From CAKRJP01 sp963658085 (GTDB lineage: Bacteria > Bacillota > Clostridia > Lachnospirales > Lachnospiraceae): a DNA stretch of 64,000 nucleotides. This document shows, piece by piece, positions 34,585-43,554 of this stretch. The first letter of the stretch is position 1. The number at the start of each line of letters is the position of its first letter. Under the pieces are notes generated by a model. It did not search any database and was not told the origin of the DNA. It was given only the letters and a program-made list of their open reading frames with translations. The stretch is taken from contig CAVKOU010000005.1 of assembly GCA_963658085.1 (NCBI GenBank), positions 39,135 through 103,134 on the forward strand, written 5' to 3'. Made by a program: the position numbers and the translations under genes.

Positions 34585-35604
34585 TTAGCGATTGCTATAC
34601 ATTTTCTCATAATAATTCTGGTACTCACCGGAAATAATGGTCTCCCACCACTCCTTATTCTCCAAATACCATTTAATAGTCTTCTTGATTCCGTCCTCGA
34701 ACTTTGTCTCCGGAAGCCATCCAAGCTCGTTGTGAATCTTCGTAGGATCGATGGCATAGCGCATATCATGTCCCTTACGGTCTGCCACGTGAGTAATCAA
34801 ACTCTCCGGCTTTCCAAGTTCCTTACAAATGATCTTAACGATCTCGATGTTGGTTTTCTCGTTATGTCCGCCTACGTTGTATACTTCTCCAACTTTTCCC
34901 TTGTGGATAATGAGATCGATGGCCTTGCAGTGATCCTCTACATAAAGCCAGTCACGAACGTTTAAGCCTTCTCCGTATACCGGAAGCGGCTTGTCATTTA
35001 ATGCATTGGCGATCATAAGAGGAATCAGCTTCTCCGGGAAGTGATACGGTCCATAGTTATTGGAGCATCTGCTGATGGTTACAGGAAGTCCATAGGTTCT
35101 GTGGTAAGCTAAAACCAAAAGATCTGCTCCTGCCTTCGATGAACTGTACGGGCTGCTGGTATGAATCGGAGTCTCCTCTGTGAAGAACAGATCCGGGCGA
35201 TCCAATGGCAGATCTCCATATACCTCATCGGTAGATACCTGATGATATCTTTGAATTCCATACTTGCGGCAGGCATCCATAAGTACAGCAGTTCCTTTAA
35301 TGTTGGTATCAAGGAATACTTCCGGATTTTCGATTGAACGGTCTACATGACTCTCTGCAGCAAAGTTAACAACTACGTCTGGCTTCTCCTCTTCAAAAAG
35401 CTTGTAAACTGCTTCTCTGTCTGTAATACTCTCTTTTACAAAACGGAAGTTCGGATTATCCATAACAGGCTCTAATGTAGACAAATTTCCTGCATAGGTC
35501 AGACAATCCAGACAAATAATTCTGTAATCTGGGTATTTGTTTAACATATGAAATACAAAGTTACTTCCGATAAATCCGGCTCCGCCGGTTACAATAATAT
35601 TCAT
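34585..35604 (-). CDS. rfbB: dTDP-glucose 4,6-dehydratase
   Basis: Second step of dTDP-rhamnose synthesis. A 339-residue extended SDR: VTGGAGFIGSNFV at the N-terminus, VSTDEVYGDLP near residue 120 with the catalytic Thr-Asp-Glu, and YSSSKAGADLL near 160 with the YxxxK pair. Length is normal. Confidence 0.97.
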   Translation of the reverse strand: MNIIVTGGAGFIGSNFVFHMLNKYPDYRIICLDCLTYAGNLSTLEPVMDNPNFRFVKESITDREAVYKLFEEEKPDVVVNFAAESHVDRSIENPEVFLDTNIKGTAVLMDACRKYGIQRYHQVSTDEVYGDLPLDRPDLFFTEETPIHTSSPYSSSKAGADLLVLAYHRTYGLPVTISRCSNNYGPYHFPEKLIPLMIANALNDKPLPVYGEGLNVRDWLYVEDHCKAIDLIIHKGKVGEVYNVGGHNEKTNIEIVKIICKELGKPESLITHVADRKGHDMRYAIDPTKIHNELGWLPETKFEDGIKKTIKWYLENKEWWETIISGEYQNYYEKMYSNR

Positions 35605-35658
35605 GCTTTAAAATCTCCTATCTCTCTTGTATATTTTTGGAACAGTTTTCGTATGATC

Positions 35659-36555
35659 CTAGTAAAGATTTTCCTGATATTTTCCATCCAGAACGTCTTT
35701 TAAATACTGACCATACTGATTCTTCTTCAACACTTCGTAAACTTCCATTACATCTTCTTTGGAAATCCATCCGTTTAAGTATCCGATCTCTTCTAAGCAT
35801 GCGATTTTACGATGCTGATGAGTCTCTACTGTCTTAACGAAATTAGTGGCATCCACAAGACTCTCATGAGTTCCGGTATCCAACCATGTAAATCCCTGTC
35901 CCAAGAGCTCCACATTCAGTTTGCCCTTCTCAAGATATACGCGGTTCAAATCTGTAATCTCCAGTTCTCCTCTTGCAGAAGGCTTCAACTCTTTCGCATA
36001 TTTTACTACGTCATTATCGTAGAAATATAATCCGGTAACACAGTAATTACTCTTTGGATGTTCTGGTTTTTCTTCGATAGAAATAGCCTTTCCATCTTTG
36101 TCAAATTCAACGATACCGAAACGCTCCGGATCATCAACATAGTATCCAAATACGGTAGCTCCCGCGCCACTCTCTGCATTAGAAACCGCTGCCTTTAAGC
36201 GCTTGTTCAAACCATGGCCTGCGAAAATGTTATCTCCAAGAACCATTGCTACCGTGTCATCTCCGATAAATTCTTCCCCGATGACAAAAGCCTGAGCCAG
36301 GCCATCCGGGCTTGGCTGTACAGCATAAGATAATTGCACACCAAACTGATGTCCATCTCCCAAAAGCTCTTTAAATCTGGGGGTGTCCTGAGGTGTTGAG
36401 ATAATCAGAATCTCTCTGATTCCTGCATTCATCAGCACAGACATAGGATAATAGATCATCGGTTTGTCATAAATAGGCAACAACTGCTTTGATGTTACCA
36501 TGGTCAGTGGATACAAACGGGTTCCGGATCCTCCGGCAAGAATAATTCCTTTCAT
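35659..36555 (-). CDS. rfbA: Glucose-1-phosphate thymidylyltransferase
   Basis: First step of dTDP-rhamnose synthesis, joining dTTP and glucose-1-phosphate. The 298-residue protein has the nucleotidyl motif GIILAGGSGTRLYPLT at the N-terminus, VLGDNIFAGHG near residue 107, EEKPEHPKSNYCVTGLYFYD near 160 (core EEKPEHPKSNY) and LDTGTHESLVDA near 222. It heads the rfbABDC operon; a TTACAA/TAATAA pair upstream is a weak promoter candidate. Confidence 0.97.
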   Translation of the reverse strand: MKGIILAGGSGTRLYPLTMVTSKQLLPIYDKPMIYYPMSVLMNAGIREILIISTPQDTPRFKELLGDGHQFGVQLSYAVQPSPDGLAQAFVIGEEFIGDDTVAMVLGDNIFAGHGLNKRLKAAVSNAESGAGATVFGYYVDDPERFGIVEFDKDGKAISIEEKPEHPKSNYCVTGLYFYDNDVVKYAKELKPSARGELEITDLNRVYLEKGKLNVELLGQGFTWLDTGTHESLVDATNFVKTVETHQHRKIACLEEIGYLNGWISKEDVMEVYEVLKKNQYGQYLKDVLDGKYQENLY

Positions 36556-36653
36556 AGGGACCTCCTTTGCATAAAATTATAAGTTTATATGTTTCATTTA
36601 TTACATTCATTAATAAGCCTTGTAACATCTACATTGATATCACACTCTTACAG

Positions 36654-36679
36654 TATAAAAGGTGACCTTAGGTCACCTT
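36654..36679 (-). terminator. Terminator after the MerR-methyltransferase gene
   Basis: Perfect nine-base arms AAGGTGACC/GGTCACCTT with a three-base loop, followed by TTTATA on the minus strand. Confidence 0.75.
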
Positions 36680-36761
36680 CAAGTACTTTTTTAACATTTC
36701 TGTAACTTTTTACATTTTCGTCACACTTTATGACAAGGATGATCACAACTTCCTATCAACA

Positions 36762-38012
36762 TTAGGGCTTTCGGCCGATAAACACACCTGCTTCTTTGGT
36801 AATGTAAAATCCACCCTCTACTTTTTTCTTTACAAAGGCGCGAAACTCCTTATAATGATCAGAAATATACTGCCCCTGGTTTCCATGGCAGGATAACACA
36901 TAGGACATGAGAGGCTCTGGTTCCTTCACAAGCAAAGCATCTTCATATTCCACCCAGTGAACATCAGAAAAAGATTTCAAAAGAATCTCCTCTCCATTCT
37001 CCTTACCGAATCTCTCATAGAGCCTGTCTGCCGCCAGAACGATACGAGAATCAAATTCTGTCATCAAGTCATTCACTTCCTTCATGTGATGATTGCCGTA
37101 GGTACTGCAGACAAACCGACCACCAGGCTTTAATATCCGTTCTACTTCCCTGCATACCTTAGAGATATCTTCACAGTAAAACAACACGTGATTTGCGATC
37201 ACCAGATCAAAACTCTCATTCTTATGAGGGATCTTGTGACAGTCAAAATTCTCATAGTAAACCTTACACTTTGTTTTTATGGTGCTTAGATTTCTTCTGG
37301 CATCCCTTAGCATACCCCTAGAGACATCGGAAAGCACCAGTTCCACCATCTCCGGAAATTCTCCCAACTCATTCTTCCATAAAGTTCCATCCCCACAGCC
37401 TAGTTCCAGGATACGAAATTCCTTGAGTTTTATGAATTCTTTGGAGTTCTCGGATTCTATCGTTTCATATGATTTTATGGTTTTCTCTATTTCCAACTGT
37501 TCCAAAATCCATGGAAACCACCCCTTTTGATTCACGGAATAAAGAGTATGAAGATTGATCCTGGAAGAAATATTAGAAGCATTTTGGTACTGATTCTTCA
37601 GGCTCTTCTCCATTCCCGTCAAGTGAATCAAGTTCAACATCTGACTCCAATCCAGGGTATGATTTTCCTCGATAGCCTGCGAGGTATCCTTAATAGCCTG
37701 CTCCACCAACTGCAGCTGCTCGATACGGTCCTGTACTAATTTTCTCTGAAGGTTCAATGAATCCTTCAAAAAATGATAGTCCGAATCCCCAATGGTCATT
37801 TCCTTAATATCCTCCAGAGAAAATCCCAGATATTTAAGGAGTAAAATCTGCTGAAGTCTTGCAAAATCCTCATCTGTATAAAATCTGGCTCCTGCCTCCG
37901 TCACAAAGGATGGCTTTAATATATCATGTTTGTCATAATAGCGTATTGTCCGCAGAGTCACATGAGCCATGCGGGCAAATTCACCGGATGAATAATATCC
38001 TTCTTTTTTCAT
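36762..38012 (-). CDS. MerR-type regulator fused to an SAM-dependent methyltransferase
   Basis: A 416-residue two-domain protein. Residues about 6-75 are a MerR winged helix (YYSSGEFARMAHVTLRTIRYYD, then GFSLEDIKEM), followed by a coiled-coil dimer helix (85-115). Residues about 195-345 are a class I methyltransferase: motif I ILELGCGDGT at 201-210, acidic VLSDVSRGMLRDA, and LKPGGRFVCSTYGNHH near 300. The effector domain of a MerR regulator is thus replaced by an enzyme-like fold; whether it methylates something or only senses SAM is unknown. No target gene is obvious; it may regulate itself or the wall-hydrolase genes upstream. Confidence 0.88.
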   Translation of the reverse strand: MKKEGYYSSGEFARMAHVTLRTIRYYDKHDILKPSFVTEAGARFYTDEDFARLQQILLLKYLGFSLEDIKEMTIGDSDYHFLKDSLNLQRKLVQDRIEQLQLVEQAIKDTSQAIEENHTLDWSQMLNLIHLTGMEKSLKNQYQNASNISSRINLHTLYSVNQKGWFPWILEQLEIEKTIKSYETIESENSKEFIKLKEFRILELGCGDGTLWKNELGEFPEMVELVLSDVSRGMLRDARRNLSTIKTKCKVYYENFDCHKIPHKNESFDLVIANHVLFYCEDISKVCREVERILKPGGRFVCSTYGNHHMKEVNDLMTEFDSRIVLAADRLYERFGKENGEEILLKSFSDVHWVEYEDALLVKEPEPLMSYVLSCHGNQGQYISDHYKEFRAFVKKKVEGGFYITKEAGVFIGRKP

Positions 38013-38030
38013 TTAACCCCTCTTACTTTA

Positions 38031-38054
38031 AAAGGCATGCTAAAAAGCATGCCT
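38031..38054 (-). terminator. Terminator after the GH25 gene, or MerR-type dyad
   Basis: Nine-base arms AGGCATGCT/AGCATGCCT with a four-base loop, followed by TTTTAAA. It lies 12 bases after the GH25 gene end and 21 bases before the MerR-fusion start, so it may also be a dyad operator for that regulator. Confidence 0.65.
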
Positions 38055-38066
38055 AATGAAATCCTA

Positions 38067-39992
38067 TTATTGTTCAAAGCAATGGTTTTCAGTAGCTCCC
38101 GGAGCTCCTTCTCCTTTTTTCACAAGGACTACCTGCAGCGCTTCCATACGCTTTCCACATCCTGTAGTTCCAGCCACTTCACCATTGCATGCCCAGTCTA
38201 GCCATCCAAAGGTTTGGCTGTGCACACGGTAGTAGACATCGTAGTGCTTTGCCATCTCTCCGGTAAGCTCGATCTGAATAGCCTCACCGCGCTTTGCCAG
38301 TCCGGTGACGCCAGCTTCTTCTCCGTCGCTTACCCAATCAAGCCATCCGTAGGTCTGCTGGTGTACACGATAAGTAATTCCGCCACTATACTCTGGGCTC
38401 GTAAGAGAAATTTTTACTGCCTCTCCACGTTTTGACGCTCCTGTCACTCCGGCCTCTGCTCCGTCAAAAACAGTTGACAACCATCCATAAGTCTGCTGAT
38501 GCATCTGGTATGATACATTCTGTCCCTTGTAGAAGGTTCCATCTGTACTTCCCGGTGCAGCAGTTCCCTTTGGCAATACTGCAACCTGGATAGCCTCTGC
38601 TCTCTTTCCATAACCGCTACTTCCAGCCACCTCACCATTAGCTGCCCAACCGGTCCAGCCGAAATACTGACAATGAACTCTGTAATAAACATCATACTTA
38701 TTGGCGCTGTCACCTGTAAGTTCTACTGCAATCGCCTGAATAGATTTACCTTCTCCTGTAGTCCCAACCATATGTCCGGAAGTTACCCAATCCATCCATC
38801 CGTAGCTCTGTACATGGGCGCGGTATTTCAAGCTTACACTTCCACTATCGATCTGAAATGCCTCCAAACGCTTTGCCTGACCGGTAACACCACACTGATA
38901 TCCATTCGGACTTGTAAAGCCAAGGTACTCACTCTCGTTAGTCCATCCATAGCTCTGCACATGACCAACCGTAGAAATCAGATTCTCATCACTTACACTT
39001 ACCTTTTCCATATCATCTAAAGTGAAAGACTGTAAGGAAGTCGCCGCCGCTGTCTGTACCGGCAAACTGCTGTTACACCAAAAGTTAAGATCAACGGTAT
39101 TTGCAGTAATACCAGGAACTCGTCCCGAACTAGTGCACTGCCATATGTCATAAGCACAATTTGCTTCGCATTCATATTTGTAATTCGCCCACCAGATGGA
39201 CCATCCACTGTTTGTGAATACTGAATTAGTAAGATAATGGGTAAACCAGTTGGTATTGGCATAGATACCAGGTCTGTATCCTGCAGACTGAATCTTATTA
39301 CACCAAGTGGTTGCCATCTCTGCCAGCAAATCACTTCCCAAAGTCGCCTGGGAATTTTCCTCCATATCGTAGTATACAGGAAGCTGTGGATTATGTCCCT
39401 GAAGCAAACGGATCACATGATCTGCCTCGCTGCTGGCCTCCGCTACACTGTGCGCATAGGAGTAAATATAAACACCATAAGGAATTCCCAAAGATTCACA
39501 AGCTGCTACGTTTTGCGCCCACTTAGTATCATCCTGATCCGTATAGTTGCTTCCATAACCGCAACGAATAATGACAAAATCAATATCTGACTGAGTTTTT
39601 ACTGTATTCCAATCAATATCTCCCTGGGCATAGGATACATCCATTCCCTTAGCTGTTGCTCCGGGAATAGCATTTCCATAGTTATTTACCCAAACGCCAT
39701 TTACCTTTGTCCACGCGGAACTTCCGGCTCTGGCTAATGCCTCGTCCGACTCTGTCTCTGTCACAATCTTCTCCCCATCCTGATATCTCCAACTGTTGGC
39801 GCTATCTGTTTGATGAGAGATTTCTTCCTCATCAGAAACAACCGTCACCTCTTCCGAAGTCTCACTTTCTACAGCTTCTGAAGCTTCTTCCGTATATTCT
39901 GTGGTTTCTTCTGCATAAGTTACAAATGAAGTTCCAAATGCCCCTGACAAAGTAAGGGCACCAGCCAACAAGAGTGCAATCTTTTTTTTCAT
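38067..39992 (-). CDS. Secreted GH25 lysozyme with six ChW repeats
   Basis: A 641-residue secreted muramidase. Residues 1-27 are a signal peptide; an acidic Glu/Ser/Thr-rich linker follows. Residues about 117-320 are the glycoside hydrolase 25 domain: KGMDVSYAQGDIDW, VIIRCGYG, and the catalytic YYDMEENS with TVDLNFW closing the barrel. Residues about 330-630 carry six ChW repeats, each with an H-x-Q-x-[YF]-G-W core and a later G-x-x-G-x-[GA]-K-R-x-E-A. ChW repeats are Clostridial wall-binding or protein-binding modules. It probably trims peptidoglycan of the producer or competitors. The neighbouring NlpC/P60 gene has the same repeats. Confidence 0.93.
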   Translation of the reverse strand: MKKKIALLLAGALTLSGAFGTSFVTYAEETTEYTEEASEAVESETSEEVTVVSDEEEISHQTDSANSWRYQDGEKIVTETESDEALARAGSSAWTKVNGVWVNNYGNAIPGATAKGMDVSYAQGDIDWNTVKTQSDIDFVIIRCGYGSNYTDQDDTKWAQNVAACESLGIPYGVYIYSYAHSVAEASSEADHVIRLLQGHNPQLPVYYDMEENSQATLGSDLLAEMATTWCNKIQSAGYRPGIYANTNWFTHYLTNSVFTNSGWSIWWANYKYECEANCAYDIWQCTSSGRVPGITANTVDLNFWCNSSLPVQTAAATSLQSFTLDDMEKVSVSDENLISTVGHVQSYGWTNESEYLGFTSPNGYQCGVTGQAKRLEAFQIDSGSVSLKYRAHVQSYGWMDWVTSGHMVGTTGEGKSIQAIAVELTGDSANKYDVYYRVHCQYFGWTGWAANGEVAGSSGYGKRAEAIQVAVLPKGTAAPGSTDGTFYKGQNVSYQMHQQTYGWLSTVFDGAEAGVTGASKRGEAVKISLTSPEYSGGITYRVHQQTYGWLDWVSDGEEAGVTGLAKRGEAIQIELTGEMAKHYDVYYRVHSQTFGWLDWACNGEVAGTTGCGKRMEALQVVLVKKGEGAPGATENHCFEQ

Positions 39993-40035
39993 AATACCTT
40001 CTTTCTGAATCTGATTTCTATTATTTCTCTAATTC

Positions 40036-40078
40036 CTAAAATACAGCTTGTAAGATCATAACTAGCCTCACAAGCTGT
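40036..40078 (-). terminator. Terminator after the NlpC/P60 gene
   Basis: Nine-base arms ACAGCTTGT/ACAAGCTGT with an 18-base loop, followed by ATTTTAGG on the minus strand. Confidence 0.65.
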
Positions 40079-40093
40079 AGAAAAAACATCTAA

Positions 40094-41830
40094 CTATATA
40101 TATCTGCGAACCGCTACGATGTGGGAATTTCCCCAAGTCCAGTTCGCCAACTTGGTAACAATGGTCCCTGTATTTTCATCGGCTGCATGGAAGATTTCTC
40201 CATTTCCAATATACATTCCCACATGACCATTGTTAGCTACCGTATCTCCAAAGAATATCAGATCTCCTACCTGCCATTGGCTGCGGTCCGTTAAGCTAAC
40301 AGATTTGCCTTCATAAACGATCTGATAGGTTGCTCTTCCACTCAAAGTAACGCCATAAAGATTTTTCAAAAGCCAGATGGCACATCCGGAACAATCCCAA
40401 CCTGTGGTAGGGGTATTGCCTCCCCAAACATACTTGGTGCCAAGATACTGTTTAATAGCATTCACCTTTGATGTATCAGTAGAAGTATTAGAGGAAGTAT
40501 CGGCAACCTTCTTTAGATAAGCATCTCCCGAAATAGTCGGAGCACTCTCTCCCTTTTTCACTAGGCGAATCTCCAATGCTTCCAGTCTTTTTCCATAACC
40601 TTCTGTACCGGCAGGATTTCCGTTCTTGGCCCATCCCAACCATCCGTAGGTCTGGCTATGTACTCGATAATAGATATCATATTGATTTGCCAAATCTCCT
40701 GTCAGGCTAATCTTAATGGCCTCCATACGCTTAGACTGTCCGGTAGTTCCGCAGTAATTTCCATTGGTAACACTGTTAAGCCACCCATAGGTCTGTACAT
40801 GTGCTGAGTATACAATGTTTCCACCGATACTTCCGCTGGTAGGTTGAATCAGATTAATAATAATTCCTTCGATTCTTTTTCCAAGGCCGGTAGTTCCAAG
40901 CTGAGCTCCATTCTCCACCGCAGCCACATCTCCGTAGCTTTGTACATGTCCGGAGTAGGTGATGGTAGCCTTTGTAGTCTGAGCATCCGAGGCTGTAGAA
41001 TTGCTGCTAGGAGTCGGAATGGTACTATTCAAAGAAAGGACGATAGCCTCCAATCGTTTTCCCTCTCCCGTGGTTCCCGCCTCAGACTCTCCTGTCACAG
41101 TATCCATCCAACCATAGGTCTGTGCATGAACACGGTAGGTCACCTGATAGGTATTGCCGGAATTATCTGTAACCTTGATACAAATAGCTTCCAAACGTTT
41201 CCCTTCTCCTGTGGTTCCTGCTTCTCCTCCGTCTGAAACCCAATCGGTCCAACCATAGGTTTGGCGGTGTACCTTGTAGGATACATGATATTGACTGGTT
41301 GCATTGCCATTCTTATCTACGATACGAATCTGAATAGCTTCCAATCGCTTTCCCTCTCCAACAGTTCCTGCTATAGAATCCGAATCAATCCAATCGGACC
41401 ATCCGTAGGTCTGTCGATGCACCCGACACTGAAGCTTGTAAGAAGAAGCAAGACTGCTACCAGCTTGAGCCAGTTCTGTCTCCTCACTGTTCTCCTTCAC
41501 ATCCTGTCCATCAGCGGATTCAGTCTTTGTTTCTGTAGACTCCTCTTCTGTCTTCTTACTGCTTGCAGCATCAGAATCTGTAGTCTTTGTAGTTGCATCT
41601 CCACTGACAACTTCCTTTGAGGAATCTACCGAAGAATTAGCATCTATCTCCGTTGTCTCCGAGTTCTCATCGGTGCCCACTCCATCTGACGACTGACTAT
41701 CAACCCCCTCGGTTGTAGTACTCTCAGTTCCAACGGTGTCGCCAAGCTCTGTAGCCCACACTCCCTGTCCCATACACAGGGACAAACTAAGCACTGTTGC
41801 TAAGACTTTGGCATATTTTTTTATTATCAT
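40094..41830 (-). CDS. Secreted NlpC/P60 peptidase with six ChW repeats
   Basis: A 578-residue secreted wall hydrolase. Residues 1-26 are a signal peptide (cut near VWA), then a long Ser/Thr/Glu/Asp linker to about residue 130. Residues about 130-430 hold six ChW repeats (five with YGW, one variant with YGD). The C-terminal 115 residues are an NlpC/P60 domain with the catalytic Cys in GWDCSGCAIWLLK, QVGDLIFFG and the His in NNGHVGMYIGNGEIFHA. Such enzymes cut the D-Glu to diamino-acid bond of peptide stems. The order ChW then NlpC is the reverse of the GH25 protein. Confidence 0.93.
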   Translation of the reverse strand: MIIKKYAKVLATVLSLSLCMGQGVWATELGDTVGTESTTTEGVDSQSSDGVGTDENSETTEIDANSSVDSSKEVVSGDATTKTTDSDAASSKKTEEESTETKTESADGQDVKENSEETELAQAGSSLASSYKLQCRVHRQTYGWSDWIDSDSIAGTVGEGKRLEAIQIRIVDKNGNATSQYHVSYKVHRQTYGWTDWVSDGGEAGTTGEGKRLEAICIKVTDNSGNTYQVTYRVHAQTYGWMDTVTGESEAGTTGEGKRLEAIVLSLNSTIPTPSSNSTASDAQTTKATITYSGHVQSYGDVAAVENGAQLGTTGLGKRIEGIIINLIQPTSGSIGGNIVYSAHVQTYGWLNSVTNGNYCGTTGQSKRMEAIKISLTGDLANQYDIYYRVHSQTYGWLGWAKNGNPAGTEGYGKRLEALEIRLVKKGESAPTISGDAYLKKVADTSSNTSTDTSKVNAIKQYLGTKYVWGGNTPTTGWDCSGCAIWLLKNLYGVTLSGRATYQIVYEGKSVSLTDRSQWQVGDLIFFGDTVANNGHVGMYIGNGEIFHAADENTGTIVTKLANWTWGNSHIVAVRRYI

Positions 41831-41906
41831 AGACGACTCCTTATAAATACTTATAAACCTTTACAAATATAACTTTTAGTCTCCATTAACAAAATCACTA
41901 TAATAT

Positions 41907-41934
41907 TCTATACTACATTAGGGGGTTTTGTCAA
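41907..41934 (-). promoter_or_regulatory. Promoter of the NlpC/P60 gene
   Basis: TTGACA (41929-41934), 16-base spacer, TATAGA (41907-41912), giving an AT-rich leader of about 70 bases. Confidence 0.65.
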
Positions 41935-41965
41935 ATCTCCTGGTAATAAAAGGCAATAATAAATC

Positions 41966-42005
41966 AACAAAAAAATCGTCGATGTCTAATATCATCGACG
42001 ATTTT
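41966..42005 (-). terminator. Terminator after ptsH
   Basis: AAAATCGTCGATG/CATCGACGATTTT with an eight-base loop, then a T run on the minus strand. Confidence 0.92.
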
Positions 42006-42013
42006 CTCTATTT

Positions 42014-42283
42014 TTATTCTCCAAGCCCGTCTTCTATAATCTGCACCATAGCAGCCAAAGCCTCGGTTTCATCTTCTCCCTCACAGACCAGTTCAATCTC
42101 ATCTCCGCTCTTTACGCAGGCTCCAAGTACATTCAATACACTTTTCGCATTTGCATTGGTTTGATCTTCACCGTAATTAAATGTAACCTTGCAGGCAAAT
42201 CTGCTTGCCATATTACAAAAGATTCCAGCCGGTCTCATATGAAGCCCCGTAGGGTTTGTAATTCTTATCTTCTTTGTGACCAT
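42014..42283 (-). CDS. ptsH: Phosphocarrier HPr
   Basis: An 89-residue HPr with the full phosphocarrier site: TGLHMRPAG places His at position 15 and Arg at 17. The regulatory-Ser region reads NAKSVLNVLG, with Ser at position 48, so HPr kinase control is possible. No ptsI is next to it; instead it closes the operon carrying cdaA and cdaR, 23 bases after cdaR. Contrast the His-less copy at 21641-21895. Confidence 0.93.
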   Translation of the reverse strand: MVTKKIRITNPTGLHMRPAGIFCNMASRFACKVTFNYGEDQTNANAKSVLNVLGACVKSGDEIELVCEGEDETEALAAMVQIIEDGLGE

Positions 42284-42306
42284 ACTTCCTCCTAAATGGT
42301 ACTTGT

Positions 42307-43554
42307 TTATTGCTTCTTTTCTAACGTAACCTTTACCTCAAGATTGTTTTCTAAAGAACAGCCCTCCGGAAGGCTCACCTTCACCGGCACCGTATAAGTT
42401 CCCGGCTCTTTACAATCCTTCAAATCGATAGATACCTTCTTTGCAATCTTGTAAGTCTTCAAAGTTTCCTCCGGCCCTCTGATCTCCACAGAAAGATCCA
42501 CTGCATTGTCATAGACTACTTCCAGATCACTTGCCAAATTACTTACCGTTATAGCACTGGTGGAAATTTCATAGATCTGCGTACCCGGCTGGGTCACTGC
42601 AATGGTCACTACAACATTTCCCGCATTGCTGTCTGCCAGGCTTACATCCGCCGGAAGATACGGGGTAACATCTACCGTAAGTTCCGTCCGCTCTGTCAGA
42701 TCTGCAGCCACAAGAGCGTCCGCCGGAATCTCTATTTCATCCGCTGCATCCAAGTCATCCTGTTCTCCGGCCACATCAATCTGGGCCGGTTCTGTAGTTA
42801 TACTCTCTATCGTATAGCCACTCTTTGCTTTAATATTGGTATCGTCAATCTTCACCGGAATACTCTTAATCTTGTATAAGGTAACATCTACATAAATGCC
42901 TTCTTTTCCAAGATTGTTACTAAGCAAGGTCTGATCGATGACATTGTCATTGGCATCATAAAGCACTAGGTTTGCTTCTAATCTGGAATCTTCTGACAAT
43001 CCGGAAACATCCACATCCGCCACTACTTTACTGATGGAATCAATAATGGTCTTTGGGCCTCTAAAGGTAATCTTCTGAGGATCCGCTGTCATATTTCCTA
43101 CCACATATCCTCCTCTTACGGTACCAGTGCTGGTAGGCGTAATCGGATAACTGTTTCTCGATTCCTCCTCAATTTTCACCTGAAGATTTCTAGGAGTGGA
43201 GTATGCGCTTTCATATCTGCCAGAGTATTTATCAATGCTAATCTCTATAGGCACCTGGGTCTCCATAGAAAGCTCTTTCATATTAGCGGTAGCCTCGATA
43301 TCATCCGCCTTTAAATTTGTCAAAACAGATCGCTTTGCAGATACCACTACATTTACCGTCTGGGTATCATCTACGATCTGATACGTCCGGTTGCTGGAAG
43401 TTACCACATCTTCATTGGTTACCTTTACCTTAATACCTGTATAGGTTTTCTCCGTAATAGGATCATCGATATTCACTACAAGGAACCACATGAATCCTGC
43501 TAAAAGGAATGCCAAAAGTTTGAGGCCCAGATTATTTATCAGTCTTTTTTTCAT
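42307..43554 (-). CDS. cdaR: YbbR-domain protein CdaR, regulator of CdaA
   Basis: A 415-residue protein with one N-terminal membrane span (LKLLAFLLAGFMWFLVVNI) and an extracytoplasmic region of about four YbbR repeats, each with a pattern like PxxIxVxGPxxxIxxI (for example KITFRGPKTIIDSIS near residue 157 and AQIDVAGEQDDLDAA near 253). CdaR binds and modulates the CdaA cyclase. The gene overlaps the end of cdaA by 23 bases, so translation is coupled. The usual third partner, glmM, is missing from this operon. Confidence 0.92.
   Translation of the reverse strand: MKKRLINNLGLKLLAFLLAGFMWFLVVNIDDPITEKTYTGIKVKVTNEDVVTSSNRTYQIVDDTQTVNVVVSAKRSVLTNLKADDIEATANMKELSMETQVPIEISIDKYSGRYESAYSTPRNLQVKIEEESRNSYPITPTSTGTVRGGYVVGNMTADPQKITFRGPKTIIDSISKVVADVDVSGLSEDSRLEANLVLYDANDNVIDQTLLSNNLGKEGIYVDVTLYKIKSIPVKIDDTNIKAKSGYTIESITTEPAQIDVAGEQDDLDAADEIEIPADALVAADLTERTELTVDVTPYLPADVSLADSNAGNVVVTIAVTQPGTQIYEISTSAITVSNLASDLEVVYDNAVDLSVEIRGPEETLKTYKIAKKVSIDLKDCKEPGTYTVPVKVSLPEGCSLENNLEVKVTLEKKQ

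Noticed and set aside
36688..36725. PhoP-like repeats upstream of rfbA
   Set aside because: TAACA-type hexamers occur but only two keep the 11-base spacing and their orientation is opposite to rfbA.
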